Source: Solobacterium sp.
GTDB taxonomy: Bacteria; Bacillota_I; Bacilli_A; Erysipelotrichales; Erysipelotrichaceae
Assembly (NCBI GenBank): GCA_015256455.1
Contig: JABZMB010000011.1
Span: 1 to 33,852, forward strand
Length of the DNA: 33,852 bases
Reading direction: 5' to 3'
Positions 7,399-15,126 of this stretch are shown here, one piece after another (position 1 is the first letter of the stretch; each line of letters opens with the position of its first letter). Both the position numbers and the translations under genes were made by a program. The notes below the pieces were generated by a model, which was not told the origin of the DNA, did not search any database, and worked only from the letters and a program-made list of their open reading frames with translations.

Positions 7399-8179
7399 AA
7401 TGAAATTAAAAACAATTGTTGCGTTTGTGATTATTCTTGTTGTAGCACCACCACTCTATTTTGGTGGAAATTTATTACAGGCACTTTTGATTCTTGTGAG
7501 TGCACTCGGTTCTCTTGAGATTGCATCGTTAACTGACCAAAAGAAACATTGGTTCTTATCTTTGATGACATTAGCTGCAGTGATGGCAATGTACTATATC
7601 AACCGTTCAATGTTTCCAGCAATTCTTGCGATTTGGGTGATTGTATTATTTGTAACAGAATTATTGCGTGAAAATGAAAGCAGTGATTTGACGGCGTATA
7701 CATTACTAATGTCTATCTTATTAGGTTTAGGTTTACGCTGTATCTCTGTTATTTATCAAGATGGTGCCACAAAGGGATTTCTAACAATTATCTTTGTGTT
7801 AATTGGCTGTTTCTTCTGTGATACAGGTGCCTATCTTTCCGGTTCTCTATTTGGAAAGCATAAGTTAATTCCACATGTTTCACCAAATAAGACGGTTGAA
7901 GGTGCGATTGGTGGTTATCTCATTGGTGCAATCGGAGCCTTGTTATGGGGATTATTAGTCACAACATATCTATCAAAAGAATTTGTCATTACAGCTAGTT
8001 TCATCATTCCTGCAGTTGCGCAGATTGGTGACTTAAGTTTCTCATCGATTAAACGTAGATTTGGTATTAAAGATTTCTCAAATATCTTGCCAGGACATGG
8101 TGGTATCTTTGATCGTATTGACTCACTGATTTTCTGTCTGATGGCTTTTAATGGTTTGATGATCTTATGGGGTATTTAA
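7391..8179 (+). CDS. cdsA: Phosphatidate cytidylyltransferase (CDP-diacylglycerol synthase)
   Basis: Integral membrane enzyme that makes CDP-diacylglycerol from CTP and phosphatidic acid, the branch point of phospholipid synthesis. About seven or eight hydrophobic segments cover most of its 262 residues. The family signature is at about 218-245: SIKRRFGIKD, then PGHGGIFDRID. I chose the ATG at 7391 (MSKMKLK) over the GTG at 7364 because GGAGGAG ends 6 nt before it. It overlaps uppS by 8 bp and is followed by dxr after one base. Confidence 0.96.
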   Translation: MSKMKLKTIVAFVIILVVAPPLYFGGNLLQALLILVSALGSLEIASLTDQKKHWFLSLMTLAAVMAMYYINRSMFPAILAIWVIVLFVTELLRENESSDLTAYTLLMSILLGLGLRCISVIYQDGATKGFLTIIFVLIGCFFCDTGAYLSGSLFGKHKLIPHVSPNKTVEGAIGGYLIGAIGALLWGLLVTTYLSKEFVITASFIIPAVAQIGDLSFSSIKRRFGIKDFSNILPGHGGIFDRIDSLIFCLMAFNGLMILWGI

Positions 8180-8180
8180 A

Positions 8181-9338
8181 ATGAAGCGTTTGATGTTATT
8201 GGGTGCCAGTGGTTCCATTGGTACCCAAACAATTGATGTCGTCTTACAACATCCTGATGAGTTTTCACTTGTCGGAATTAGTGTAGGACATCGCATTGAT
8301 ATTTTAAAAGAAATCCTAGCAAAGATTTCTGTACCACATGTATGTGTATGTGAAGAAAAGGATATGCAAGAGTTATCTTCTCAATATCCTGATATTCATT
8401 TCTATTTCGGAGATGAAGGCTTGATTACACTTGCAAAAATGAAAGAGTATGATTTGTTAGTAAATGCACTCGTTGGCTTTGTAGGTTTTTTACCTACGTT
8501 ACATGCGATTCAAACAGGTCATCACATCGCTCTCGCCAATAAGGAAACACTGGTTGTTGGTGGGGAACTAATTGATAATGCTATCAAGGAATATGGTGTA
8601 TCTCTGTATCCAATTGATAGTGAGCATTCCGCTATCTTCCAAGCGCTACAGGGGAATGCACATAAAGAGATTAAGCGTCTAATCATTACAGCTTCCGGTG
8701 GATCTTTCCGTAATCGTACAAGAGAAGAATTAAAGGATGTAACTGTAGAGCAAGCCCTTGCGCATCCTAACTGGGCGATGGGTGCGAAGATTACAATTGA
8801 TAGTGCAGATATGATGAACAAGGGATTTGAAGTGATTGAAGCACATTATCTATTTGATATTGATTATGACCATATCGATGTGGTCATGCATCCAGAGTCA
8901 GTGATTCATTCTATGGTCGAATATGTAGACCATAGTATTATGGCTCAACTTGGTGCACCAGATATGCGTTTGCCTATCCAGTATGCATTAACATGGCCAC
9001 ATCGCTATCCACTTGATTTAGAAAAGCCACTAGACTTAACTGAGGTTGCGTCGTTGCATTTTTCAAAGCCTGACTTTGAAAGGTTTCCATTACTTGCACT
9101 AGCGTATGAAGCTGGAAAAAAGGGAGGCAATCTTCCAGCGGTTATGAATGCCGCAAATGAAGTTGCCAATGCAGCGTTTAGAAATAAACAGATATCATTT
9201 TTACAGATTGAAGATATTGTTATCAGTGCAGTACATACTGTGGCTTATCAAGCAGTCAATACAGTACAAGATTTAATCGATGCGGATCGTTGGGGAAGAG
9301 ACTTCGCATATCAACAAATACAAGGAGTAAACCAATGA
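8181..9338 (+). CDS. dxr: 1-deoxy-D-xylulose-5-phosphate reductoisomerase
   Basis: NADPH-dependent conversion of DXP to MEP, the committed step of the non-mevalonate isoprenoid pathway. The Rossmann loop LGASGSIG is at 7-14. ALANKETLV, then D146 and E148 in PIDSEHSAIFQ and the Glu of MNKGFEVIEAHYLF form the metal and substrate site. The flexible loop HPNWAMG is also present. The length of 385 residues is usual. The ribosome site is weak (TGGGG about 7 nt upstream), so translation probably depends on coupling to cdsA. Its last bases overlap rseP (ATGA). Confidence 0.97.
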   Translation: MKRLMLLGASGSIGTQTIDVVLQHPDEFSLVGISVGHRIDILKEILAKISVPHVCVCEEKDMQELSSQYPDIHFYFGDEGLITLAKMKEYDLLVNALVGFVGFLPTLHAIQTGHHIALANKETLVVGGELIDNAIKEYGVSLYPIDSEHSAIFQALQGNAHKEIKRLIITASGGSFRNRTREELKDVTVEQALAHPNWAMGAKITIDSADMMNKGFEVIEAHYLFDIDYDHIDVVMHPESVIHSMVEYVDHSIMAQLGAPDMRLPIQYALTWPHRYPLDLEKPLDLTEVASLHFSKPDFERFPLLALAYEAGKKGGNLPAVMNAANEVANAAFRNKQISFLQIEDIVISAVHTVAYQAVNTVQDLIDADRWGRDFAYQQIQGVNQ

Positions 9339-10396
9339 CAGCAGTTTTATTTATCGTATTACTTTCCATCATCGTAACGATTCATGAATTTGGACATTTC
9401 TTAGTTGCCAAAGCATTTGGCGTCTATTGTTTTGAATTCTCAATCGGTATGGGACCAGCTTTATTTACACGTAAAGGTAAAGAGACGAAGTTCTCTATCC
9501 GTGCATTACCTATCGGTGGCTATGTCGCAATGGCAGGTGAAACCGAAGGGGACGAAGCCTATCCTGATGTAAAGGTTCCTGAGGGAAGAAGAATTACAGA
9601 CCAAAAACCATGGAAGAAGATCTGTATCATGCTTGCAGGTGTTGCAATGAATTTCTTGCTTGCATGGGTTATCTTTTCTATGTTCTTGTTAAACACTGGG
9701 ATATTTACAAAATCAAGTGAACCAGTGATTGCTACGGTGTTAGAAAATAGTCCAGCTGAACAAGCAGGTTTGCAGGCTGGAGACCGTATTATTAAAGTTG
9801 TTAAAGAAGATGGCTCATCCGTTGAACCAAAGACATTCTTAGAGTTCCAAGCGTTCAACGGTGATAATAAGGGTACAGAAACCTTTACCATCCTACGTGA
9901 TGGCCAAACATTAACGGTTGAAGTTACACCAACCTACAACAAAGAAACAGATAGTTACATGTTTGGTATTAGTGCGAAAGCAGGAGAACAGGTTAAGATT
10001 AATCTTCTAAACTGTTGGTATTATGGCTTAGTTGAGATGCAGGTTATTACATCAATGACCATACAGGCACTATTAAACCTTGTACGAGGTAGAGGCTTGA
10101 ATCAATTATCTGGTCCTGTCGGAATTTATCAGGCAACAGCGACCTACGCAAGTCTTGGCTTTGGTGCATATATGATGCTAGTAGCACAAATTAGTTTGAA
10201 TGTCGGTATTTTTAATCTGTTGCCACTACCAGTATTAGATGGTGGACAGGTTGTTATTACAGTACTTGAATGGATTACAAGGCGCCAGTTTAATGAAAAA
10301 TTAAAGACTGCTATCATGATTGTTTGTTGGGTACTACTAATCAGTGTTATGATATTTGCGACATGGAACGATATTTCCAAATTATTTATAAAGTAG
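9335..10396 (+). CDS. rseP: RseP/RasP-type site-2 intramembrane metalloprotease
   Basis: Membrane zinc protease that cleaves anti-sigma factors and leftover signal peptides within the bilayer. The zinc motif HEFGH is at residues 17-21 in the first membrane span. One PDZ domain lies at about 125-215 (SPAEQAGLQAGDRI), and the conserved LLPLPVLDGGQ with D302 supplies the third zinc ligand. Total length is 353. The ATG at 9335 overlaps the dxr stop as ATGA and has AAGGAG 7 nt upstream; a longer frame upstream lacks both features. No sigma/anti-sigma pair is in the window, so the substrate is unknown. Confidence 0.96.
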   Translation: MTAVLFIVLLSIIVTIHEFGHFLVAKAFGVYCFEFSIGMGPALFTRKGKETKFSIRALPIGGYVAMAGETEGDEAYPDVKVPEGRRITDQKPWKKICIMLAGVAMNFLLAWVIFSMFLLNTGIFTKSSEPVIATVLENSPAEQAGLQAGDRIIKVVKEDGSSVEPKTFLEFQAFNGDNKGTETFTILRDGQTLTVEVTPTYNKETDSYMFGISAKAGEQVKINLLNCWYYGLVEMQVITSMTIQALLNLVRGRGLNQLSGPVGIYQATATYASLGFGAYMMLVAQISLNVGIFNLLPLPVLDGGQVVITVLEWITRRQFNEKLKTAIMIVCWVLLISVMIFATWNDISKLFIK

Positions 10397-10412
10397 AGGA
10401 GATTAGAATAAA

Positions 10413-11426
10413 ATGAAAACAATTCTTGTTACTGGAGGTACTGGCTTTATTGGGTCGAATACTTGTGTGTCTTTGATAAATGCAGGTTATAACGTAATTG
10501 TGCTAGATAATCTGTATAACTCAAAGGAAGTTGTATTAGACCGTATTGAAAAACTAACAGGCAAAAAGCCAAAGTTCTATAAGACAGACATCTTAGACCG
10601 CAAGGGATTAGACCAGATTTTTGCGGAAAATAAGATTGATGCAGTCATTCACTTTGCCGGCTATAAGGCAGTAGGTGAATCTGTAGAAATTCCATTAACA
10701 TATTATGAAAATAATATTACTGGTTCTTTAAACCTATATATGGCAATGAAGGAAGCTGGTTGTAAGACACTTGTATTCTCATCCAGTGCGACAGTTTATG
10801 GTTCTCCAGAATCCTGTCCAATTAGAGAAGACTTCCCAGTATCCACAACAAATCCTTATGGTTCTACAAAGTTAATGAATGAGATGATCTTACAGGATTT
10901 GAGCAAGTCAGATCCTGAATGGTCTATTATGTTATTACGTTACTTTAACCCAATTGGAGCACATCCAAGTGGACTTCTTGGAGAAGTTCCAAATGGTATT
11001 CCTAATAACTTAGTACCATATATCGCCCGTGTTGCGATTGGTGTAACTGAGAAGGTACGTGTATTTGGTAATGACTATAATACAGTTGATGGTACAGGTG
11101 TTCGTGACTATATCCATGTATGCGATTTAGCAGACGGTCATATTGCAGCTGTTAAATATGCATTAGAGCATAAGGGTGTTGAAAAGGTGAACCTTGGTAC
11201 AGGTAATGGTTATAGTGTATTACAGGTTGTTCAAGCATACAGTAAGGCTTGTGGTAGAGATTTACCATATGATATCTTGCCACGTAGAGCAGGAGACGTT
11301 GCGGAATGCTATGCAGATCCAACAAAGGCATTTGAATTATTAGGTTGGAAGGCACAGTATAATATTGATCAGATGTGTAAGGATTCATGGAACTTTACAC
11401 AGATGAATCCAAATGGAATCGAGTAG
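10413..11426 (+). CDS. galE: UDP-glucose 4-epimerase
   Basis: NAD-dependent interconversion of UDP-glucose and UDP-galactose, for galactose use or glycan synthesis. The extended SDR features are complete: GGTGFIG (8-14), the SSSATVYG stretch, catalytic Y149 and K153 in NPYGSTK, and RYFNPIGAHPSG. The length of 337 residues matches GalE. The ribosome site GAGGAG lies upstream and the gene follows rseP by 16 bp, so it may be read with the uppS operon. No other Leloir-pathway gene is here, which leans towards envelope sugar supply, but that is inference. Confidence 0.95.
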   Translation: MKTILVTGGTGFIGSNTCVSLINAGYNVIVLDNLYNSKEVVLDRIEKLTGKKPKFYKTDILDRKGLDQIFAENKIDAVIHFAGYKAVGESVEIPLTYYENNITGSLNLYMAMKEAGCKTLVFSSSATVYGSPESCPIREDFPVSTTNPYGSTKLMNEMILQDLSKSDPEWSIMLLRYFNPIGAHPSGLLGEVPNGIPNNLVPYIARVAIGVTEKVRVFGNDYNTVDGTGVRDYIHVCDLADGHIAAVKYALEHKGVEKVNLGTGNGYSVLQVVQAYSKACGRDLPYDILPRRAGDVAECYADPTKAFELLGWKAQYNIDQMCKDSWNFTQMNPNGIE

Positions 11427-11430
11427 TACT

Positions 11431-11856
11431 ATGATTGGACTAATCATTACTGGTAATGGTAAATTTCCAGAAGGTGTAAGTAGTGCAGTTGAAATTCTTT
11501 CTGGAAAGTTAGAAGCTTACGAAACAGTATCCTTCCTATTAGAAGAGACTGTAGATCAATTCATTAATAGACTACGTACTGCAATTGAATCTATGAAGCA
11601 AAGTGGTAATATCCTTATCATGGCAGATGTTTTGGACAGTACAACATATCGTGAAGCTTGCACACTTGCAAAAGAGTATGCGGCTGAATGTAATATCGAT
11701 GTGGTTGCTGGATTGAATGTCGGAATGGTTCTACAAGCAAGTATGGCTAGAAGTTATATTCATAACGTTAATGACCTGGCTGCTTTAGCAGTAGAGGCAG
11801 GACATAGTCAAATTGTAGATTTTGATGAAAAGCATCCAGATGAAGATATTGCATAA
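11431..11856 (+). CDS. Mannose-family PTS EIIA-like protein lacking the phospho-histidine
   Basis: A 141-residue protein with the fold signature of mannose-type EIIA domains: MIGLIITGNGKFPEG at the N-terminus, ILIMADVLDSTTYREA in the middle, and GLNVGMVLQA near the end. Active EIIA-Man/AgaF proteins read TGHG or GTHG here, with the His phosphorylated by HPr. This one has Asn9 (codon AAT). The usual TDLfGGtP motif is also altered to ADVLDSTT. The ATG at 11431 is the family start; a longer frame from 11413 would add six residues inside galE. It follows galE by 4 nt with only a weak ribosome site, and no EIIB, EIIC or EIID gene is present. It may be a regulatory or structural relic; phosphotransfer through His9 is not possible. 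Confidence 0.75.
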   Translation: MIGLIITGNGKFPEGVSSAVEILSGKLEAYETVSFLLEETVDQFINRLRTAIESMKQSGNILIMADVLDSTTYREACTLAKEYAAECNIDVVAGLNVGMVLQASMARSYIHNVNDLAALAVEAGHSQIVDFDEKHPDEDIA

Positions 11857-11877
11857 ATAAAACATAAAATCTTTTTT

Positions 11878-11903
11878 AGGAAGCCTAAATGGTTTCCTTT
11901 TTT
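11878..11903 (+). terminator. Terminator after galE and the EIIA-like gene
   Basis: AGGAAGCC pairs with GGTTTCCT (8 bp, one G-U) around TAAAT, followed by six T residues. Confidence 0.85.
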
Positions 11904-12122
11904 CTATTTTTTATTGAAATGGTAGGATTGATTGGAAGTGCAACTTATTTTTTGACGAAAAAATTGGAAATATGGGAAAAAGTAACTAATTTCACATTTT
12001 TTTACAATTTTTGTAACAAAATCAAAAAAATTTTTAAAAATTAAAAATGCGAAAAAATCGCATAGAATAAGGATATTTAACACTTTTCGTAAATTTAAAA
12101 CACGAAAAACACTTGAATATGA
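11904..12122. other. Very AT-rich upstream region of the first NlpC/P60 gene
   Basis: No gene is seen. It contains two perfect dyads: TTACAA-TTT-TTGTAA at 12002-12016 and ATGCGA-AAAAA-TCGCAT at 12047-12063. A direct pair TGTAAA-N4-TGTGAA lies on the minus strand at 11991-12006. The second dyad with the T-run to its left would resemble a minus-strand terminator, but nothing is transcribed towards it, so an operator is possible. Confidence 0.4.
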
Positions 12123-12152
12123 TTGCAAATGAAAACAGAAAGTGGTTAGAAT
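12123..12152 (+). promoter_or_regulatory. Leaderless-type promoter of the first NlpC/P60 gene
   Basis: TTGCAA (12123-12128), an 18-bp spacer, TAGAAT (12147-12152), then exactly six bases to the ATG at 12159. The expected start of transcription is therefore the A of the start codon. No Shine-Dalgarno sequence is present. Confidence 0.65.
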
Positions 12153-12158
12153 ACAGCC

Positions 12159-13763
12159 ATGATGAAAAATACTATCAAAAAACAAATGGGAATGATTGTG
12201 ACTGGTGCATTATCTGCAGTATTAGTTGCAGGTTCTGTATCAATAACACATGTAAAGGCAGAGGAAACTGTCAATCCGTTCACAAGTAACGCACTACCAG
12301 TCATCACTATAGATGCACAGGTAGAAGATCCTTATACAGCGATTAAGAACGAAGTAGTTAAGCAACGTGCTTTACTCGGTGGATATGATTTGAACTATAT
12401 CTCACTTGAAAAGAGTGTAGCTGATATTACTGGCTTTGATCGAAACGCAACAGGTATTCAAACTGTTACAGTGAAAGTCAACTTAGCAAGTACAGGGGAT
12501 AAGGAGGTTGAAAAGAGGCTTGGATACTCCTTTGTACAGAAGGTTGTTGTAAAACTTACACAAGACAGTGCACCTGTAGTACAACTTAAGAGTGATGCCG
12601 TTACAGTAAATAACGGTGACACATTTAACGCTTCTAGTTATATTTCCTATATTAATGATGATTCTGGTATCTTACCTGTATTATCAGTAAGTGGCGAAGT
12701 AGATATGGATAAAGATGGCGAGTATCCAGTAACTTATACAGTTTCTGATACAGCTGGTCATACTTCAACTGCAGTATTAACAGTTACTGTAAAGACTCCT
12801 GTCGAAGTTGCGGCAGCTAAACAAGCTGAAGCAGAAACAAAGGCAGCTGAAATTACAGCACAACTTGAAGCAGTGAAGGCTATTACAGAGCCAACAACAA
12901 GTACAACAACTGATACAGCTACTACGACAACAAGTTTAGAAACACAGTTAGCTGAACTTCAGAAGGAAATTGATTCCATTAAGGAAATTGGTAATAACGC
13001 AAATGCTGCAGTAGGAAGTAATGAGACAATCGATGTTCCTGCTACACCAGCAGCTACAGAGACACCTGCAGTAGAAACTCCAGCAGCCACAACAGTTACT
13101 GAGACACCTGTTGCTACACCAGAGCCTACACCTGTACCACCAGCTGTAGTAGAAACTCCAGTAGCGACTCCAACACCAATTCCTACACCTACAAAGACAA
13201 TGTACCCAAATGTACGTCTAAATGTTCGTACATCTCCAAGTACATCTGGCTCTATTATTACTACATTAAATGTAAATGATCCTATTTACTGTACAGATAC
13301 AGTTTCTAACGGATGGCAAGAAATTGTAATCAATGGACAAGTTGGTTGGGTATATGCTCAATATATTCAAAGCGAACAGTATGTAGCTCCAACTCCACAG
13401 TATGGACAATATGGTGCATACACTGATGCAATCAATCTTGCTTTATCATTCGTAGGAAACACACCATATGTATGGGGTGGTGCATCTCCATCTGGATTTG
13501 ACTGCTCAGGTCTTGTTAAGTACTGCTATGGTATTTCACAGAGAACTACATATACACAGCAAACATTAGGAACACACCGCTATGATGTATGGAATGCTCC
13601 AGCAGGTGCACTATACTTCTGGGGTTCTGAAACTGCACCATACCACGTAGCTATCGCTCTTGGTGGTGGTCAGACAGTACAGGCGATGAATGTAAATGAT
13701 GGTATTCAAGTAATTGGTATCTCATACTTCATGCCTTCCTACTATGTAATTATCGGACAATAA
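12159..13763 (+). CDS. Secreted NlpC/P60 peptidoglycan endopeptidase with SH3b domain
   Basis: A 534-residue exported wall hydrolase that probably cuts peptide stems of peptidoglycan. Parts in order: signal peptide 1-34 (cut after HVKA); an N-terminal beta domain at about 45-135; a DUF5011/Ig-like domain at about 147-215 (NNGDTFNASS, DDSGILPVL, YTVSDTAG); a coiled-coil-like segment at about 216-285; a Thr/Pro linker to about 347; an SH3b domain at 348-405; and a C-terminal NlpC/P60 domain from about 423. C449 (FDCSG) and H496 (PYHVAIAL) form the dyad. The third polar position is Q508 (TVQAM) where many members have His. There is no Shine-Dalgarno; the promoter ends six bases before the ATG. 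ATG codons stand at both 12159 and 12162. It is a paralogue of the next gene. Confidence 0.93.
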   Translation: MMKNTIKKQMGMIVTGALSAVLVAGSVSITHVKAEETVNPFTSNALPVITIDAQVEDPYTAIKNEVVKQRALLGGYDLNYISLEKSVADITGFDRNATGIQTVTVKVNLASTGDKEVEKRLGYSFVQKVVVKLTQDSAPVVQLKSDAVTVNNGDTFNASSYISYINDDSGILPVLSVSGEVDMDKDGEYPVTYTVSDTAGHTSTAVLTVTVKTPVEVAAAKQAEAETKAAEITAQLEAVKAITEPTTSTTTDTATTTTSLETQLAELQKEIDSIKEIGNNANAAVGSNETIDVPATPAATETPAVETPAATTVTETPVATPEPTPVPPAVVETPVATPTPIPTPTKTMYPNVRLNVRTSPSTSGSIITTLNVNDPIYCTDTVSNGWQEIVINGQVGWVYAQYIQSEQYVAPTPQYGQYGAYTDAINLALSFVGNTPYVWGGASPSGFDCSGLVKYCYGISQRTTYTQQTLGTHRYDVWNAPAGALYFWGSETAPYHVAIALGGGQTVQAMNVNDGIQVIGISYFMPSYYVIIGQ

Positions 13764-13764
13764 G

Positions 13765-13789
13765 ACTCCTGAAAAGGAGTTTTATTTTT
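13765..13789 (+). terminator. Terminator of the first NlpC/P60 gene
   Basis: ACTCCT-GAAA-AGGAGT is followed by TTTATTTTT. The stem is short but tightly capped by the GAAA loop. It shows that the next gene needs its own promoter. Confidence 0.75.
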
Positions 13790-13839
13790 GCCAATTTTGT
13801 GAAAAAATATCTAAAAATGTTATAGTTTTTTGAAAAACT

Positions 13840-13855
13840 TGTGAAATTGTGTGAA
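13840..13855 (+). promoter_or_regulatory. TGTGAA-N4-TGTGAA direct repeat upstream of the second NlpC/P60 gene
   Basis: Two TGTGAA hexamers with a 4-bp gap end 15 bp before the -35 element, a usual activator position. The minus strand at 11991-12006 upstream of the first paralogue reads TGTAAA-N4-TGTGAA. The WalR box of Bacillota is TGTWAH-N5-TGTWAH, so this is similar but has one base less spacing and a G in the fourth place. It could be a regulator site or chance in AT-rich DNA. Confidence 0.35.
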
Positions 13856-13870
13856 ATAAGGCCCAAAAAG

Positions 13871-13900
13871 TTGCAAAGATACCACGAAAAAAAGTAAAAT
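13871..13900 (+). promoter_or_regulatory. Leaderless-type promoter of the second NlpC/P60 gene
   Basis: TTGCAA (13871-13876), an 18-bp spacer, TAAAAT (13895-13900), then exactly six bases to the ATG at 13907. The geometry is identical to the promoter of the preceding paralogue, although the spacers differ. No Shine-Dalgarno sequence is present. Confidence 0.65.
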
Positions 13901-13906
13901 AGAGTC

Positions 13907-15061
13907 ATGGTTAAAAATAAATTAAACAAAAAACTCGGTAGAGTAGGGGCTGGATTATTATCCGCATTACTCATTGCCGGTACATATTCAACAAAAACAG
14001 TATACGCAGATGACAACAAAGCTACTACAGTTGAAAAGGAAAACACATTACCAGTTATTGAAGTAAGTCAGCAGGATTTAAATCCTCTTGATACTATCAA
14101 GAGCTTGGTAATTCAAGAAAGGGCTGCTTTTGACGGAACATATGATCTTACAAATATCTCAATCGAGAAGAGTGTTGCGGATATTGAAGGATTCAATCGT
14201 TCTGTAACAGGTATCCAAACAGTTACTGTCAAGGTTACACTTGCAAGTACTGGTGATATTGAAGCTCAAAAGACTTTAGGGTATTCCTTTATTCAGAAAG
14301 CCGTTGTAAATGTTGTCAATAGTACAGCACCTGTCATCAAGTTGAAGAATTCATCTGTTGTTGTAAACAATGGTGATACATTTAACGCATCTAGTTACAT
14401 TTCTTATATCAATGATGATTCAGGTATTCTTCCTGTATTAACAGTGGATGGTGCTGTAGATATGAACACAGATGGTGATTATCCAGTTACATATACAGTT
14501 GTTGATACTGCAGGTAATAAGTCTACAGCGACTATGACAGTTTCTGTTCGTACTCCTCAGGAAGTTGTTGACGCAAGAATTGCGGCTGAAGAACAACGTC
14601 AAAGAGAAGAAGCTGAAAGAGCTGCTGCTGAAGAAGCTGCTAGAGCTCAACAAGCTGCGAACACTGCTAGATCTGCTACTACATCTACATTTGATCCATC
14701 TAAGTATGATTCAAGTTTATATGCTGGTGGTATCGCTGCTGCGTTATCTCTTGTTGGTACTCCATATCAATGGGGTGGTACAACTCCAGCAGGATTTGAC
14801 TGCTCAGGTTTAGTTCAATACTGTTATGGTTTAGGTGCTCGTACAACATATGCTCAACAAGCACTCGGTACTCACCAATATGATGTATGGAATGCTCCAG
14901 CTGGTGCACTATATTTCTATGGATCTGATTCGGCTCCATACCACGTAGGTATTGCACTAGGTAATGGTACAATGGTTCACGCTGCTACTTATGGTATTGG
15001 TGTAACTGTACAGGATATCTCTGGTTACTTACCTTCCTATTACGTAGTACCTGGACAATAA
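13907..15061 (+). CDS. Secreted NlpC/P60 peptidoglycan endopeptidase without SH3b
   Basis: A 384-residue paralogue of the preceding gene. It has a signal peptide 1-34 (cut near VYA-DD), the same N-terminal beta domain (about 45-135) and DUF5011/Ig-like domain (about 145-215), then a short Ala/Glu/Arg/Gln-rich helix (about 216-255) in place of the long coiled coil, linker and SH3b. The NlpC/P60 domain begins near residue 272. C299 (FDCSG), H346 (PYHVGIAL) and H358 (MVHAA) make a full Cys-His-His site. The Ig-like core and the WNAPAGALYF segment are almost identical to the first protein. Substrate bond and division or elongation role are not told by sequence. Monocistronic, closed by a terminator. 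Confidence 0.94.
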   Translation: MVKNKLNKKLGRVGAGLLSALLIAGTYSTKTVYADDNKATTVEKENTLPVIEVSQQDLNPLDTIKSLVIQERAAFDGTYDLTNISIEKSVADIEGFNRSVTGIQTVTVKVTLASTGDIEAQKTLGYSFIQKAVVNVVNSTAPVIKLKNSSVVVNNGDTFNASSYISYINDDSGILPVLTVDGAVDMNTDGDYPVTYTVVDTAGNKSTATMTVSVRTPQEVVDARIAAEEQRQREEAERAAAEEAARAQQAANTARSATTSTFDPSKYDSSLYAGGIAAALSLVGTPYQWGGTTPAGFDCSGLVQYCYGLGARTTYAQQALGTHQYDVWNAPAGALYFYGSDSAPYHVGIALGNGTMVHAATYGIGVTVQDISGYLPSYYVVPGQ

Positions 15062-15068
15062 GATAAGC

Positions 15069-15098
15069 AAGACTCACAGATGTGAGTCTTTTATTTTG
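15069..15098 (+). terminator. Terminator of the second NlpC/P60 gene
   Basis: AAGACTCA and TGAGTCTT form an 8-bp stem that can extend by two pairs into the CAGATG loop, followed by TTATTTTG. Confidence 0.85.
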
Positions 15099-15100
15099 TT

Positions 15101-15126
15101 CAAAAGAAAAAGTCCTTTCGGACTTT
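15101..15126 (-). terminator. Minus-strand terminator overlapping the end of the RlmI-like gene
   Basis: Read on minus: AAGTCC-GAAA-GGACTT then TTTCTTTT. The stem starts inside the stop codon region, so the terminator overlaps the gene end by two bases. Confidence 0.75.

Noticed and set aside
12047..12063. Minus-strand terminator
   Set aside because: The dyad has a T-run on minus, but the converging minus strand has no gene there; I list it as a possible operator instead.
14565..14813. Plus-strand frame (Leu/Lys-rich) inside the second NlpC/P60 gene
   Set aside because: It is the alternative frame of the Ala/Glu-rich helix and the NlpC/P60 start; no independent signal.
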